Shown: piece after piece, positions 1-11,395 of the stretch
Position numbering within the stretch: position 1 is the stretch's first letter
Layout: every line of letters begins with the position of its first letter
From: Dugong dugon
Lineage: Eukaryota; Chordata; Mammalia; Sirenia; Dugongidae
Direction of reading: 5' to 3'
Assembly: GCA_030035585.1 (NCBI GenBank)
Contig: CM057469.1
Location: 65,303,501-65,367,500, forward strand
DNA length: 64,000 nucleotides
The notes under the pieces: model-generated
What the model was told of the DNA's origin: nothing
Seen by the model: the letters and a program-made list of their open reading frames with translations, nothing else
Databases searched by the model: none
Made by a program: the position numbers and the translations under genes

Positions 1-134
1 TACCACCTACTTATTCTCAAAGACTGTACACAGGCATCATCTCAAAACCCTTCCTTCAGCTTCCCACCCCTCTCCTACCCCCGCAGGACTGCACCCCTCC
101 CACCACCACCTGAGGACTGAGTTAGGTGCTGAAC

Positions 135-363
135 CAGTAGGGGTTCTCAACGGGGAGCATTTTACCACCTCCCTGGTGATATCTGACAATGCGTGGGGAC
201 TATTTTTGTTTTCAAAACATGGGGGAAGGGAATGAGTGCTACTGGCATCTAATGTGTAGAGGCCAAGGATGCTGCTAAGCATCCTCCAACATACAGGACA
301 GCCCCAGAAAAAAAGAATTATCCAGCGAAAAATTCAATAATACTAAGGCTGAGAAACCCTGTG
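135..363 (+). mobile_element. Ancient hAT-Charlie DNA element, MER20-like
   Basis: The block opens with GGGGTTCTCAACGGGGAGC and closes with GGCTGAGAAACCCTG, with GTGCTACTGGCATCTAATG inside. This is the eutherian-wide nonautonomous hAT repeat I know as MER20, at close to full length (about 220 bases). It has no coding capacity; mobilisation would have needed a Charlie-type transposase in trans. MER20 copies sometimes act as regulatory sequence in other mammals, but nothing here shows that. The name is from memory; the hAT assignment is firmer. Confidence 0.75.
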
Positions 364-377
364 CCTAAGTATCCCTT

Positions 378-640
378 GCTTACGTCTCACATACTTTGGA
401 CGTGTTGTCAGGAGGGATCAGTCCCTGGAGAAGGACATCGTGCTTGGTAAAGTAGAGGGTCAGCGAAAAAGAGGAAGCCCCTCAATGAGATGGATTGACA
501 CAGAGTGGCTGCAACAATGGGTTCAAGTATAACAATGATTGTGAGGATGGCAAAGGACCAGGCAGTGTTTCATTCTGCAGTACACAGGATCGCTATGAGT
601 CAGAACTGACTCAATGGCACACAACAACAACAATAACAAG
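378..640 (+). mobile_element. RTE LINE (RTE1_LA/BovB-like) 3' end, 5'-truncated
   Basis: The sequence matches the last quarter-kilobase of the window's longer RTE copies: GTTGTCAGGAGGGATCAGTC, then CTATGAGTCAGAACTGACTC, ending in a short (AAC)n tail. It encodes only the end of the RTE frame and 3' UTR. Its last 60 bases are the segment that the SINE tails resemble. Insertion begins just after the MER20-like copy. Confidence 0.9.
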
Positions 641-1027
641 CATCCTTTGTGTTTCCCTCTCCTTGTGCTTATGGCATTGTATCATAGTCTTTTATCCATT
701 TTATGCAAATTGCTAGCACCCTAGGCCACAAGGTTGCACTTATAAACCAAAGATCCTGAATTAATTTCTTGCTGGGTCTTTGTTTATTTCTCGTGCCTAG
801 ACTAGAAACTAAAAATGGTAGGTATTTCACAAATGACTGAATATATGTTACTTAATTCTTGCCCACTTGAAATTCGTCTTTCATCATCTAGCCCATTCAC
901 ATGATCTTGCAGAAATCCGCCAGCTTCCTTGCCATCTTGGTGTTTCAAACTGGAATTTGCTATTTTGTGCAAAGCAAATGTTGAGGTTTTTCCTCTTTAA
1001 GACTACATACAAAATTTTAAAAGTTTA
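641..1027. other. Unique AT-rich sequence
   Basis: No repeat, open frame or regulatory structure is recognised. It ends in the AAAATTTTAAAAGTTTA stretch that serves as the left target-site copy of the next L1 tail. Confidence 0.5.
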
Positions 1028-1147
1028 ATATGTTGTGGGGTTGTTAACCAATGTCATAAAACAACATGTGTACTACTGTTTCATGAGAAACTATTTGTTC
1101 TGTAAGCCTTCACCTGAAGTACAATAAAATATATATATAAAAAAAAA
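1028..1147 (+). mobile_element. L1 3' UTR tail, severely 5'-truncated
   Basis: The core GGGGTTGTTAACCAATGTCA and the end TAAGCCTTCACCTGAAGTAC plus AATAAA and an A-rich tail match the clade L1 3' end, and match the antisense copy at 5223-5441. AAAATTTTAAA occurs on both sides, consistent with an L1 target-site duplication. Confidence 0.75.
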
Positions 1148-1790
1148 GAAAATTTTAAAGTAAACTTTTCCCAAGCATTCATCCTTGGGGTACCATACGG
1201 CTCACGTTTCTCCATTATTTTAAGTGTCCTTTTCTTTCCTTCGTTGGCTTTCTATCTTCGTTATATCTCCCTAGGCACGGTAAAACACACCACAGAACTT
1301 ACGGTAATTATTTTGCCCAATAGCTTTCACTAGGGAAAGATTTTTGAAAGCCTAAATCTCTCTTTCATTATGGCCACTGGTTTTTCCTTATCTGCATGTT
1401 TATTTACCTGCTCAAAGAACTTGCATAGGTTAGTTAGGCATAATTTCCTTTTACACTAGAAAGCCAGGATGTCTAGTTCTCCATTCGTTTCGTGTTTAAA
1501 TATCCAATGGATTTCTTTTCCATTCTTTGTTCAGCTGGTAACTTGTGAGGCCCCCTCGAGGGATAATATTAGCTCTTCTGAACAGTCTGGGCAAGAGATG
1601 TCAACCTACTAGGCAGAGGATGCTGGCAGTGGGGCTCCTGGGAACTGAGGCATCTGCCTGAGTGCCCACTGAGCTCAACTAATGTTGAGCCCCAAGGTAC
1701 ATACTTGCCTCTAACCCCAGTGGCTACACTGTTAAAGCAAGCATGATATTTACTACTCCCCTGCCTTTATGGAAAGGAAGAGAGCATGGA
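1148..1790. other. Unique sequence, no gene seen
   Basis: Low-CpG unique sequence without a supported open frame. Nothing functional is visible. Confidence 0.4.
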
Positions 1791-1794
1791 ATAA

Positions 1795-2240
1795 AAGCAC
1801 AAATAAGGACTTTGGAGTGCAAAAGACCTGCCTTTGAGACTCAGCACTGTTATTCTTTAGCTGTGTGACCAGGAATATACTTAACCACATTTTTATTATC
1901 CATAAGCAGGAGATAACAGCTAACTCTGATGCTTATATGAAGTAACTCACACAAATATTTAGCAAAGGGTTTGGCATAAGCTTATATATACATATATATA
2001 TATATATCAAATCAATTTAACTAAAGGTGACCCCGTGTGTGGCAGAGCAGAACTGCATTCCACAGAGTTTCTACAGAAGTAGATCTCCAGGCCTTTCTTC
2101 AGCTTTGCTGTGATTGGGTAGATTCGAACCACCAACTATTCAGTCAGTAGCAGAGCTCAAACCATTTGTGCCACCCAGGGAGCTATATTTTGCAAAAGGC
2201 CTGGTATATGCTAAGTAGTCAGCAAGTGAGTGTTCTTTAG
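1795..2240 (+). repeat. MIR SINE split by a younger SINE
   Basis: TAGCTGTGTGACCAGGAATA followed by TTAACCACATTT is the conserved MIR core. The MIR 3' part (AGGCCTGGTATATGCTAAGT) resumes after 2184. A (TA)n run at 1983-2008 and an antisense afrotherian SINE separate the halves. MIR is mammal-wide and long inactive. Confidence 0.7.
2010..2184 (-). mobile_element. Afrotherian SINE, GTCCCTGGGTGG type
   Basis: Antisense copy: GACCCCGTGTGTGGCAGAGC, then AAGTAGATCTCCAGGCC, ending at the reverse of the tRNA-like head (TTGTGCCACCCAGGGAGC). The RTE-like tail is shortened. It lies inside the MIR and is therefore younger than it. Confidence 0.85.
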
Positions 2241-2559
2241 CCCTGCATTTTTATTTTTCCAGTAACTTTGTTATCTATTATCTCATAACAGCAAATCACA
2301 GAATTCAAGTATAAGACCTAATTTGAAATCTTTTTTTAATGAAAGAGTGGTGAGTGCATGAATCACAGCAACAAATGTTATCCATTCCATGAGGAAATAT
2401 ATAAGGCACGATGTGGATTTTCTTGGTAGGGCTTCATACATGGTAATAGAGCTCAATGAGCCCCTCTGATAAAGTATTCCCAGGTAACTGTCTCTTGGCT
2501 TTAGTAGCATGTGAAGGTGTCGTTCTCCTGGTTATCATATGGCTACCTCTTTTCCTCTC

Positions 2560-3200
2560 AATCACAGGGACCAGAGATTCCAGCTGGTTAATGTGTTACA
2601 TACCGTGAAGTGGCTGCTATTTTAAATTAAGGCAGTATATGGGAACACGGCAAGAAGCATATAAAAAGCATTTGATTTTTTTGACATTTCCATACTTTTT
2701 TGCGTAAAGACTTAGAGGACACTTTCCAAAACTCCCCAAAGGTCTGTCATAGTCAGTCTCCAGGGAAATACAAATCACAGCCGCCAAGTCATGAGAAACA
2801 TTCTAAAACCAAGAGGCTCTGAAACGCTCAAGTGGCTGTATCTTGCTCATTTCCTTTTCCACAGACTGGATTTTGTGCCTGAGTGATCACTTTTCCTTTA
2901 GCAAGAAGTAAATTGTATTTCAGCTGCTACTCTTGCATATTTGGGACTCCACAGCATCCTTGATTGCTGAGACGTTGCATACTGCATACAGAGCTGGTTT
3001 TAATGACGTGTTCATGGGAAATTAATTTGCCTCATCGGGGACTGACTTTCATCTCAGCCGCTCTGGGAGTGGGAGCCGCTGATTTGCTTGCCGAGAAAAT
3101 GGCTTCTGTGACATCAATGTTCAAGGGAGAATTATTAGTCATAATAACAGGCTGAAGTTCGCGCTATCGAGCCCCTTAAATACTCATGCATTCTTCTCTT
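2560..3200. promoter_or_regulatory. Candidate conserved noncoding element
   Basis: This unique block lies between repeats and differs from its surroundings in holding about ten CpGs, a TGACGT-type core next to TTAATTTG homeobox-like sites (around 3002-3032), and well-spaced motifs, without a credible reading frame. Such composition is typical of developmental enhancers that resist decay. The short open frame across 2964-3155 has no recognisable domain. Conservation itself cannot be read from one sequence; this is inference from composition. Confidence 0.35.
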
Positions 3201-3441
3201 AAGACCTGACAAATGCTTTCAGTCTTTGATGGCTTTTACATTAACTAGGATCTTAGCTCTGTTAACTTTTAAAAATTTGTTAATGATGTGAACTTAGAAC
3301 AATCCCTTCAGTAGGTCTAGTGCCATTTTTATTCAAAAGTAAAGGCCCTAAAACTCATTAAAGAGTAAAACCTTCCGAAGTCCTTCGCATTCTTGTGTCC
3401 ACTCATGTGTTCCTTTGTCGAGAATCTCTCTCAGGTACCAC

Positions 3442-3739
3442 TGCTGTTATAGTCAGCAGCTGTTGAGTTGGCCCCCAACTCATGGCGACCTCATGCACAG
3501 CAGAACTGAACCACTGTGATCAAGGTTATCATTGGCTGATTCTTGGAAGTAGATCACCAGGCCTTTTCCTAGTCTGTCTTAATCTGGAAGCTCGGCTGAA
3601 ACTTGTTCAGCATCATAGCAATACACAAGCCTCCACTAGACAAGTGGTGGCTCCGACTGAGAAACATTGGCTGAGAATCAAACCTGGGTTTCCCACGTGG
3701 AAGGTGAGAATTCTACCACTGAATCACCACTGTCCTTAC
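3442..3739 (-). mobile_element. tRNA-Gly-headed SINE with RTE-type tail
   Basis: Read on the minus strand, the head is a decayed tRNA-Gly (GCC) gene (A box near TTCAGTGGTAGAATTCTC, B box near GGTTTGATTC), followed by a body and a tail ending in the RTE 3' sequence. The 10-bp duplication CAGGTACCAC at 3432-3441 and 3740-3749 fixes both ends. Confidence 0.88.
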
Positions 3740-3749
3740 CAGGTACCAC

Positions 3750-4810
3750 CAAGAAAATGAGCATGGAAGTTTAAAAAAGGGAATGAATCGGTCAAATCTT
3801 ATTATCATTATGTCTGGACTTGCAAAGTAAGAGAATATCATACTTTTGGATTTGTAACAAATAGATAGCTTTACAAACTTTTAGAAAAGTACTTTTGACA
3901 ATGTGTGCATGTAATAACGTAGCAAGGATGATGCTCCATCCACTAACCCAGAAGTAAAACATCCTTTCTGTTTTCTGTCACTGAATCTACTTTCTATTTT
4001 TAACCCCATGTTCCCCCAGTTTTCATTTCAGCTCTGGGTCACACACATGGGGTCCAAGCTTGTGGGGGGCAGAGGCCTGGTCTGGTCCTTGGTTATAAGA
4101 TCGTTTCTGCTGGTGTCCACGGTGAAATCCTCATTCCTCTGATCTTTGTCATCCGTGTAAGTCTGAGTCTTGTTGTCCTTCATTTCTAGCCTCAACACCT
4201 CATTGGACTTTGGTTTCATTATTTGGGTGCCTCTCATCGGAGCATGGGAGCAATTTTCCTGCTCCCAAACTACATTAGCCATGGAAATTCTATGGATATA
4301 AAACTTTGTTGACCTCTGGGTCACCCTTGAGCACACGTATGAGCTACTTTATTCTGGTTCTTATAACAGGCTGCAAGGGCACAGGTTTCTGCTACTATTG
4401 GCTCTCCAAAACCATCTAGGATTTCTGCATTTTCATGCTACATGGGGCTCACCCCCAATGTGGAAATCAGTACACAGAGCCCCTTTTCACAAACTTGGCA
4501 GTGTTGAAACTTTCCTAGCTTCCCTTCTAAGGAGCTTCCTACCCTAAACTGGAGAAAGTTAAATGTGTTAAGCAGGAAGACATATGTTTTTTGAATCTGT
4601 TATTTGGGGCTTCGGTCATCTTGAGGCCTAGGCTTTTGGCAATAAAAAGGTAGAAACGGTTCTTTTTGCTCCACTTGTACTATAAAATCCCTTCCCTAAA
4701 GCACTGAAAGCTGAATGGTCTGAATGCTCACGTTGGCAAAGGGTTAAGCGGTATAAGAGAACACAAGAATAAAGCCTTGATTCATATTTCAAAATACTGT
4801 CACACTGTAC
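3750..4810. other. Unique sequence with one unsupported open frame
   Basis: No repeat is recognised. A 102-codon minus-strand frame (4336-4028) is hydrophilic, has no known motif, no splice-site context and no poly(A) structure, so I do not call it a gene. Confidence 0.4.
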
Positions 4811-4950
4811 TTTTTTTTTTTTTTTTTTTTTTTAGTTCATGAGCCATTTGTGGAATTTTATTCCCTATAAAGAGGGGAGCTAGCCCTCCATGGGATCTTC
4901 CTGGTGACCATGACTGACTGGGCAGGCACTGATGACTGGTTGAACATTAG
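4811..4950 (-). pseudogene. Possible retrocopy 3' end with poly(A) signal
   Basis: A run of 23 T at 4811-4833 is followed at 4857-4862 by TTTATT, the complement of AATAAA, 23 bases away: the spacing of a real mRNA 3' end inserted antisense. The parent gene is not recognised. The far boundary is unresolved because I found no second target-site copy; an unannotated SINE/LINE tail is the alternative. Confidence 0.35.
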
Positions 4951-5222
4951 TAGTAAATTAGAGCATCCAACAAACAGTATTAACAGTTACCTATTACATG
5001 CAATATATATTATCCAAAATTGATTAATTATAAATTCAGTCTATATTGCAAAATTTTCCACTGGAGAGAAATAAATCAAACACAAGATTGGCAAGTGCAG
5101 AATCAGATTTTATGCCTTCAATTGTGTAGTTGCTTTGTAGATTTTTTAAAGATCACTTCCTTCTTGTTTTCAGGCGCTTGTACCTCTCTATCAGCATTGA
5201 AATCTAAGGAGTTTATAGCCTG

Positions 5223-5441
5223 ATTTTTTTTTTTTTTTGCACTTTAGATGAAGGTTTACAGAACAAACTAGCTTCTCATTAAATAATTAGAACATATACT
5301 GTTTTATGACATTGGTTAACAACCCCACCACATGTCAACACTCTCCCTTCTTGACTTGGGGTTCCCTATTACCAGGCCTCCTGTCCCTTCCTGCCTTCTA
5401 GTCCTTGCCCTTAGGTTGATGTACCCCTTTCATCTCATTTT
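5223..5441 (-). mobile_element. L1 3' UTR tail, 5'-truncated
   Basis: On the minus strand this ends GTTTGTTCTGTAAACCTTCA plus poly(A), the same 3' end as at 1028-1147. The flanks GTTTATAGCCTG (5211-5222) and GTTTTATAGGCCTG (5442-5455) are near-identical target-site copies, so the insert is about 219 bases of 3' UTR only. Confidence 0.8.
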
Positions 5442-5455
5442 GTTTTATAGGCCTG

Positions 5456-6200
5456 TCCAATTCTTACTGTACTAATTCTCATTGAGCTCCAAATATGTGT
5501 CAGGTTAAGGGTTAACAAAATTCCAGAAGAGCTTTAAACTATTTTATAGACAACCTTATTTTCAGGATACAATCAATATTTGGATATATACAAGTAATGT
5601 GAATTTTAATTATACACGTCTCTGAGGTCTGTACTCTAAATAATCTTGAACTTTTCAGACTCTGAAAATCAGTTTTCCCAAATTGGATTCCTTGAAATCC
5701 AGTCTCCACAAGTAACAGGCAGAAGGATGGTGAAGTTAAGAAGGAATACAAAAGGATATAAATTGGCCAGAGACCAAATTAGATTTGGCTGACTGGACTT
5801 CAGCATTGATTTTACATTATTGTCATGAGAACCCAGTCAACTACTCAAAACAGGTAGAATGCATTCTCATATCCTGTCTTCTTTGCATGCAATACACTTC
5901 TTCATCAACTGCTCCTTGTCTGCCAACTATAGTTCCTTTGTGAATCTGTCATACTTCAGGCCGAGTTAGTTGTCTCTTCTTCTGGGCTTTCCAAAAACTT
6001 TGTTCCATTGTTAGAATTAATCACAAATTGTATAAGTTTGTTTAAATTTCTGCTTTTCCCTACTACAGTCAAAGTTTCTAAATATGATTTTTTTATCCAG
6101 CATTGATCCCGAGCATAACATTGGGATATTCATTACATGTTAAGTGTAGGGGAAAAGGAAGAGGGACAGGTAAGAGTGAACCTTGTCATGGTGGAGTTTG
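5456..6200. other. Unique sequence, no gene seen
   Basis: Moderately AT-rich unique DNA. The 70-codon minus-strand frame here has no domain features. Confidence 0.4.
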
Positions 6201-6695
6201 GCCTTACAGTCCATTCATTCATTCAATCATTCATGCAAAATATTTATTGAACATTTACTATATGCTATGCACTGTTTTAGGGACTAGGTTTAGTACAGTG
6301 AACAAAAAAGATGAAATCCCCATGAAACTTACTTTTGAAAGGGGGATGAAGACAATAAACCAACAAATACATAGAACGTTGGTTTGTGATCAACAGTCTG
6401 AAAAAAAAAAAGCAAAGTAGGGAGATAAAGTGGGCCTTGGATTAGGAAGGTATTATCTTCTACAGAGAGTAGTTCCAGAACTCACCAGTTAAGATAAAGT
6501 TACATTTCAAGAAAGAACTAAAGGAAGTGAGGAAACAAATGATGTAGATATTGGGATTGAGGTGGAGGGAGCATTTTTTGCAAAGAAAATAGTATGTGCA
6601 AAGGCCCTGAGGTAAAATTGTTTAAGGAAAAGCAAGGAAGTGGTTTAGGAAAATAAAGGGGAGGTGGTAGAGAATTAGGTCCAAGATGTATTTTG

Positions 6696-9600
6696 TTGTT
6701 CTTGCTGTTAGGTGCCATTGAGTCACTTCCAACTCATAGTGACCTTATGCACAACAGAACAAAACACTGCCCTGTCCTGCACCATCCTCATAATTGTTGC
6801 TATGCTTGAGCCCGTTGTTGCAGCCACTGTGTCAATCCATCTCCTCGAGAGTCTTCCTGTTTTTCGTGGACCCTCTACTTTACCAAGCATGATGTCCTTC
6901 TCCAGGGATTGATCCCTCCTGACAACCTGTCCAAAGTATGTGATACATAGTCTTGCCATCCTTGCTTCTAAGGAACATTCTGGGTGTACTTCTTCCAAGA
7001 CAGATATGTTCACTCTTTTGGCAGTCCATGGTATATTCAAGAGTCTTTGCCAATACCACAATTCAAAGGCATCAATTCTTCTTCGGTCTTCCTTATTCAT
7101 TGTCCAGCTTTCACATGCATGTGAGGCGACTGAAAACACCATGGCTTGGGTCAGGCACACCTTTGTCCTTAAGGTGCTACCTTTGCTTGTCAACACTTTA
7201 AAGAGGTCTTTTGCAACAGATTTGCCCAATGCAATGTCTTTTGATTTCTTGACTGCTGCTTCCATGGCTGTTGATTGTGGAGCCAAGTAAAATGAAATCC
7301 TTGACAACCCCAATCTTTTCCCCGTTTATCATGATGTTGCTTATTGGCCAGTTGTGAGGATTTTTGTTTTCTTTGTGTTGAGATGTAATCCATACTGAAG
7401 GTTGTGGTCTTTGATCTTCATCAGTAAGTGCTTCAAGTCCTCTTCACTTTCAGCAAGCAAGGTTGTGTCATCTGCATCACACAGGTTGTTAATGAGTCTT
7501 CCTTCCAATCCTGATGACCCAGTCTTCTTCATATAATCCAGGTTCTCGAATTATTTGCTCAGCATACAGATTGAATAGGTATAGTGAAAGGATACGACAC
7601 TGACACACACCCTACTTGGCTTGAAAACAGGCAGTATCCCCTTGTTCTATTAAAAAAGACTGCCTCTTGATCCAGATTGTACAGATTCCTCATAAGCACA
7701 ATTATAAGTGTTCAGGAATTCCTATTCTCCAAAAATAATTTGTTATGATTCACACAGTTGAATGCCTTAGCATAGTCAATAAAACACAAGTAAACATCTT
7801 TCTGGTATTCTCTGCTTTCAGCCAGGATCCATCTGACATCTGCAATGATATCCCTGGTTCCACATCCTCTTCTAAATCCAGCTTGAATTTCTGGCAGTTC
7901 CCTGTCGATACACTGCTGCACTTTTGAATGATCTTCAACAAAATTTTACCTGTGTTATTAATGATATTGCTCGATAATTTCCGCATTCAGTTGGATCACC
8001 TTTCTTGGGAATAGGCATAAATATGGAACTCTTCTAGTCAGTTGGCCAGGTAGCTGTCTTCCAGATTTCTTGGCACAGATGAGTGAGCACTTCCAGCACT
8101 GCATCCCTTTGTTAAAACGTCTCAGTTGGTATTCTTTCAATTCCTGGAGCCTTGTTTTTTGCCAGTGCCTTCAGTGCAGCTCGAACTTCTTCCTTCAGTA
8201 CCATCAGTTCCTGATTATATGCTACCTCTTGAAATGGTTGAACGTCAACCAATTCTTTTTGGTATAATGACTCTGTGTATTCCTTCCATCTTCTTTTGAT
8301 GCTTCCTGCGTCGTTTAATATTTTCCCCATAGAATCCTTCAGTTGCAACTCGAGGCTTGAATTTTTTCTTCAGTTCCTTCAGCATGAGAAATGCTGAGCA
8401 TGTTCATCCCTTTTAGTTTTCTATCTCCAGGTATTTGCACGTCATCATTAATACTTTGTCTTCTCGAGTCACCCTTTGAAATCTTCTGTTCAGGTCTTTT
8501 ACTTCACCGTTTTTTCCTTTTGCTTTAGCTACTCGATGTTCAAGAGCGAGTTTCAGAGTCTTTTCTGACATCCATTCATATCTTCTATTTCTCTCCTGTC
8601 TTTTTAATAACCTCTTGCTTTCTTCATGTATGATGTCCTTGATGTCATTCCACAACTTGTCTTGTCTTTAGTCATTAGTGTTTAACGCAACAAATCTATT
8701 CTTGAGATGGTCTCTAAATTCTGGTGGGATATACTCAAGGTCTTACTTTGACTCTCGTGGACTTGTTCTAATTTTCTACAGTTTCACCTTGAACTTGCAT
8801 ATGAGCAATTGATGGTCTGATCTGCAGTCGGAGCCTGGCCTAGTTCTAACTGATGATATTGAGCTTTTCCATCATCTCTTTCCACAGATGTAGTTGATTT
8901 GATTCCTATGTATTCCATCTGAAGAGGTCCATGTGTATAGTCACCATTTATGTTGGTGAAAAAAAGTGTTTGCAATGAAGAAGTCATTGGTCTTGCAAAA
9001 TTCAACCATGCGATCTCTGGCATTGTTTCTATAAACAAAACCTATTTTCCAACTACCTATCCTTCTTCTATGTTTCCAACTTTCGCATTCCAATCACCAG
9101 TAATTATCAGTGCATCCTGATTGCATGTTCGATCAATTTCAGACTCCAGAAGCTGGTAAAAATCTTCAGTTTCTTCATCTTTGGCATTAGTGGTCGGTGC
9201 GTAAATTTGAATAATAGTCATATTAACTGGTCTCCTTGTAGGCGTATGGATATTAACCTATCACTGACAGTGTCGTACTTCAGGATAGATGTTGAAATGT
9301 TCTTTTTTACAATGAATACAATGCCATTCCTCTTCAAGTTGTCATTCCCGGCATAGGACATAGTAGACCATACGACTGTCCAATTCCAAATGGCCAATAC
9401 GAGTCCATTTCAGCTCACTAATGCCTAGGATATTGATGTTTATGCATTCCATTTCATTTTTGACGATTTCCAATTTTCCTAGATTCATACTTGATAGATT
9501 CCATGTTCTGATTATTAATGGATGTTTGCAGCTGTTTCTTCTCATTTTCATGCCACATCAGCAAATGAAGATCTCGAAAGCTTGACTCCATCCATGTCAT

Positions 9601-9911
9601 TAAGGTGGACTGTACTTTGAGGAGGCAGCTCTTCCCCAGTTGTACTCTGAGTGCCTTCCAACCTGAGGAGCCCATCTTCCGGCACTGTATTAGACAATGT
9701 TCCGCTGCTATTCATAAGGTTTTCACTAGCTAATTCTTTTCAGAAGTAGACTGCTCGGTCCTTCTTCCTACTCCATCTTAGTCTGGAAGCTCAGCTGAAA
9801 CTGGTCCACCATGGGTGGCCCTCCTGGTATTTGAATACCAGTGGCATAGCTTCCAGCATCACAGCAACACACAAGCTCCCACAATACAACAAACTGACAG
9901 ACGCATGGAGG
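6696..9911 (-). mobile_element. Near full-length RTE LINE (RTE1_LA/BovB-like)
   Basis: At about 3.2 kb this is the most complete RTE in the window. The 12-bp flanks AGATGTATTTTG (6684-6695) and AGAGGTATTTTG (9912-9923) differ at one base and mark a complete insertion into the L2. On the minus strand it runs from a 5' UTR near 9900 through an apurinic-type endonuclease and reverse transcriptase to a 3' end of GTTGTTAGGTGCC type with a short (AAC)-like tail. RTE elements move by target-primed reverse transcription and supply machinery to SINEs with matching tails. Confidence 0.93.
6760..9551 (-). pseudogene. Dead RTE endonuclease/reverse transcriptase frame
   Basis: The single RTE polyprotein is now broken into many frames. 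Recognisable pieces are the endonuclease start (RTWNLSSMNLGKLE near 9500), ISELKWTRIGH (near 9420), the palm motif FIDYAKAF (near 7780), and DADDTTLLAESEEDLKHL (near 7460), where the usual YADD has lost its tyrosine. The C-terminal region with TMNKEDRRRIDAFELWYWQR is the longest open piece (7313-6723). Frameshifts and stops throughout make it inactive. Confidence 0.9.
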
Positions 9912-10550
9912 AGAGGTATTTTGGTCAGTTGTTATTCGTCTGTGATGAAGATTTTGGACTTTATTCTGAGTGTGTGGAAATTCATTAGAAGATTTTGGAA
10001 AATAATATTAACATAATTTGATTTAAATTTATAAATTATCGTTCTGACTACTGTGGTAGAAAAGATTATCTTGGAGCAAGGGTGAAAGCAGGAGTACTGG
10101 TTAGGAGGTGATTGCAATACTTTAGGTGAGAGAAGATGGTGGCTTCTATCAGGATTATGAGAAGGGGTGGGATTCTGGATATGTTTACAGTCAGAGCCAA
10201 TAGAATTTCCTAATGGAATGAAATAGTTTGTTAAAGAAGTATCTGATTAAGGATTACTTCAGGATTTGGGGCTTAACTAGTTAGGCAAATGATAATACTA
10301 TACACAAAGAAAATGAACTGAGAAAAGAGCTAGTTTGGGGGAGTATGGGAACAGAGGAATCAAGAGTTCTGCTCTGGACAAGTTATTTTGAGTTTTTTTT
10401 TCTTTCTTTTTTTTTTTTTTGAGAAGCTCGTGGAGATGTTAATTAGAGAGTCAAAAGTATGAGTCAGCTGTATGGAGACAAGGGATTGTAGATATAAATT
10501 TTGGAATTATCAGCCTATAAATGGCTTTAAAAATGATGGAAATGATTGAC

Positions 10551-10755
10551 ATTGTTGTTAGGTACTGCCAAGTTGACTTTCAACTTATAGAGACCCCATG
10601 TAATAGGGTAGAACTGCCCTACAGAGTTTTTTCTAGGCTGCAGTCTTTACCGGAGCAGATCTCCAAGTCTTTCTCCCTTGAGGCATCTGAGGCAGGGGAG
10701 TGTTCTAACCACCAACCTTTCAGTTAGCAGCTGAGTTCTTAATCACTGCTCCAAC
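10551..10755 (-). mobile_element. Afrotherian SINE, long form
   Basis: Starts with the RTE-like tail (ATTGTTGTTAGGTACTGCC), then GGTAGAACTGCCCTACAG, and ends in the reversed tRNA head (ACCAACCTTTCAGTTAGCAG). It interrupts the L2. Confidence 0.8.
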
Positions 10756-10858
10756 AGTAAAGGTAGATATAGAAGAGAACAGAGGACTGAGACCTGGGAA
10801 GTCCAGTGCTTAGAAGTTGAAGAGGGTGGAAAAAGGAATTGAGAAGGAGTGGACATAG

Positions 10859-11062
10859 AGGTGTTCCTCTATCTCTGATAACCACAGGCTTAGAGGTGCC
10901 TATGTCTGGGGCAGGGGAGTGTTCCTCTCCCTTTGATGTCCAGGATAGGCAGGTGATCTGATACCTTTCATGTTCATAGGCAGTGAGGTGCTCCAATATT
11001 CCTCTGATGCCAAGGGCCAGAGAGGTGCTTCTATACCTTTGATGTCCAGAGTAGGGAGTGAT
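10859..11062. repeat. Degenerate minisatellite-like repeats in the L2
   Basis: Several units of about 35-45 bases recur, each resembling AGGTGTTCCTCTACCTTTG followed by ATGTCCAGGRTAGG (for example near 10859, 10928, 10989 and 11022). Units are diverged and of unequal length. Confidence 0.5.
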
Positions 11063-11395
11063 ATCCAGGCAGCTTAGGGAGGGAGAAGTCCAATAGGAAT
11101 GTTTAGCTTAGTCAAATGATCTTGAGAGGCAGGTTAGGATGAAGACTGAAAGGTCTTCATTGCATTAGGTATTGGGAAGGTCATTGAGGACATTGACAAG
11201 ATCTTTTTGAGTAGAATGTTGGGGACCAATGTCTTATTGGAATGTGTTCAGATGAGAATTGAAGAAGAATTGTAAGCAGTGAGTATAAACAAGTGTTTTG
11301 AGGATATTTACTATAAAAAGAGCAGAGAAATGAGGTACAGCTAGACAGGGATGTAAGTAAAGAGAAAGATCTTTTTTTTTTCTTAAATTCTAATT

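Larger units (their letters stand above)
6203..11395 (-). mobile_element. Ancient L2 LINE, interrupted by RTE and SINE
   Basis: The plus strand shows the reverse complement of an L2 3' end: CATTCATTCAATCATTCATG then AAATATTTATTGAACATTTA, TGTGCAAAGGCCCTGAGGT, and beyond the RTE CTTTATTCTGAGTGTGTGG, GGTTAGGAGGTGATTGCAAT and further pieces to about 11390. Segments are 6203-6695, 9924-10550 and 10756-11395. The same element in sense is at 28745-29462. It is a mammal-wide fossil with no intact frame. Confidence 0.75.

Noticed and set aside
4028..4336. 102-codon open frame on the minus strand
   Set aside because: Hydrophilic, no motif, no splice sites that make an exon convincing, and no poly(A) or intronless-copy structure with boundaries.
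10390..10422. T-run as a retrocopy or Pol III terminator
   Set aside because: It lies within L2 sequence on both sides with no complementary AATAAA nearby and no Pol III gene upstream.
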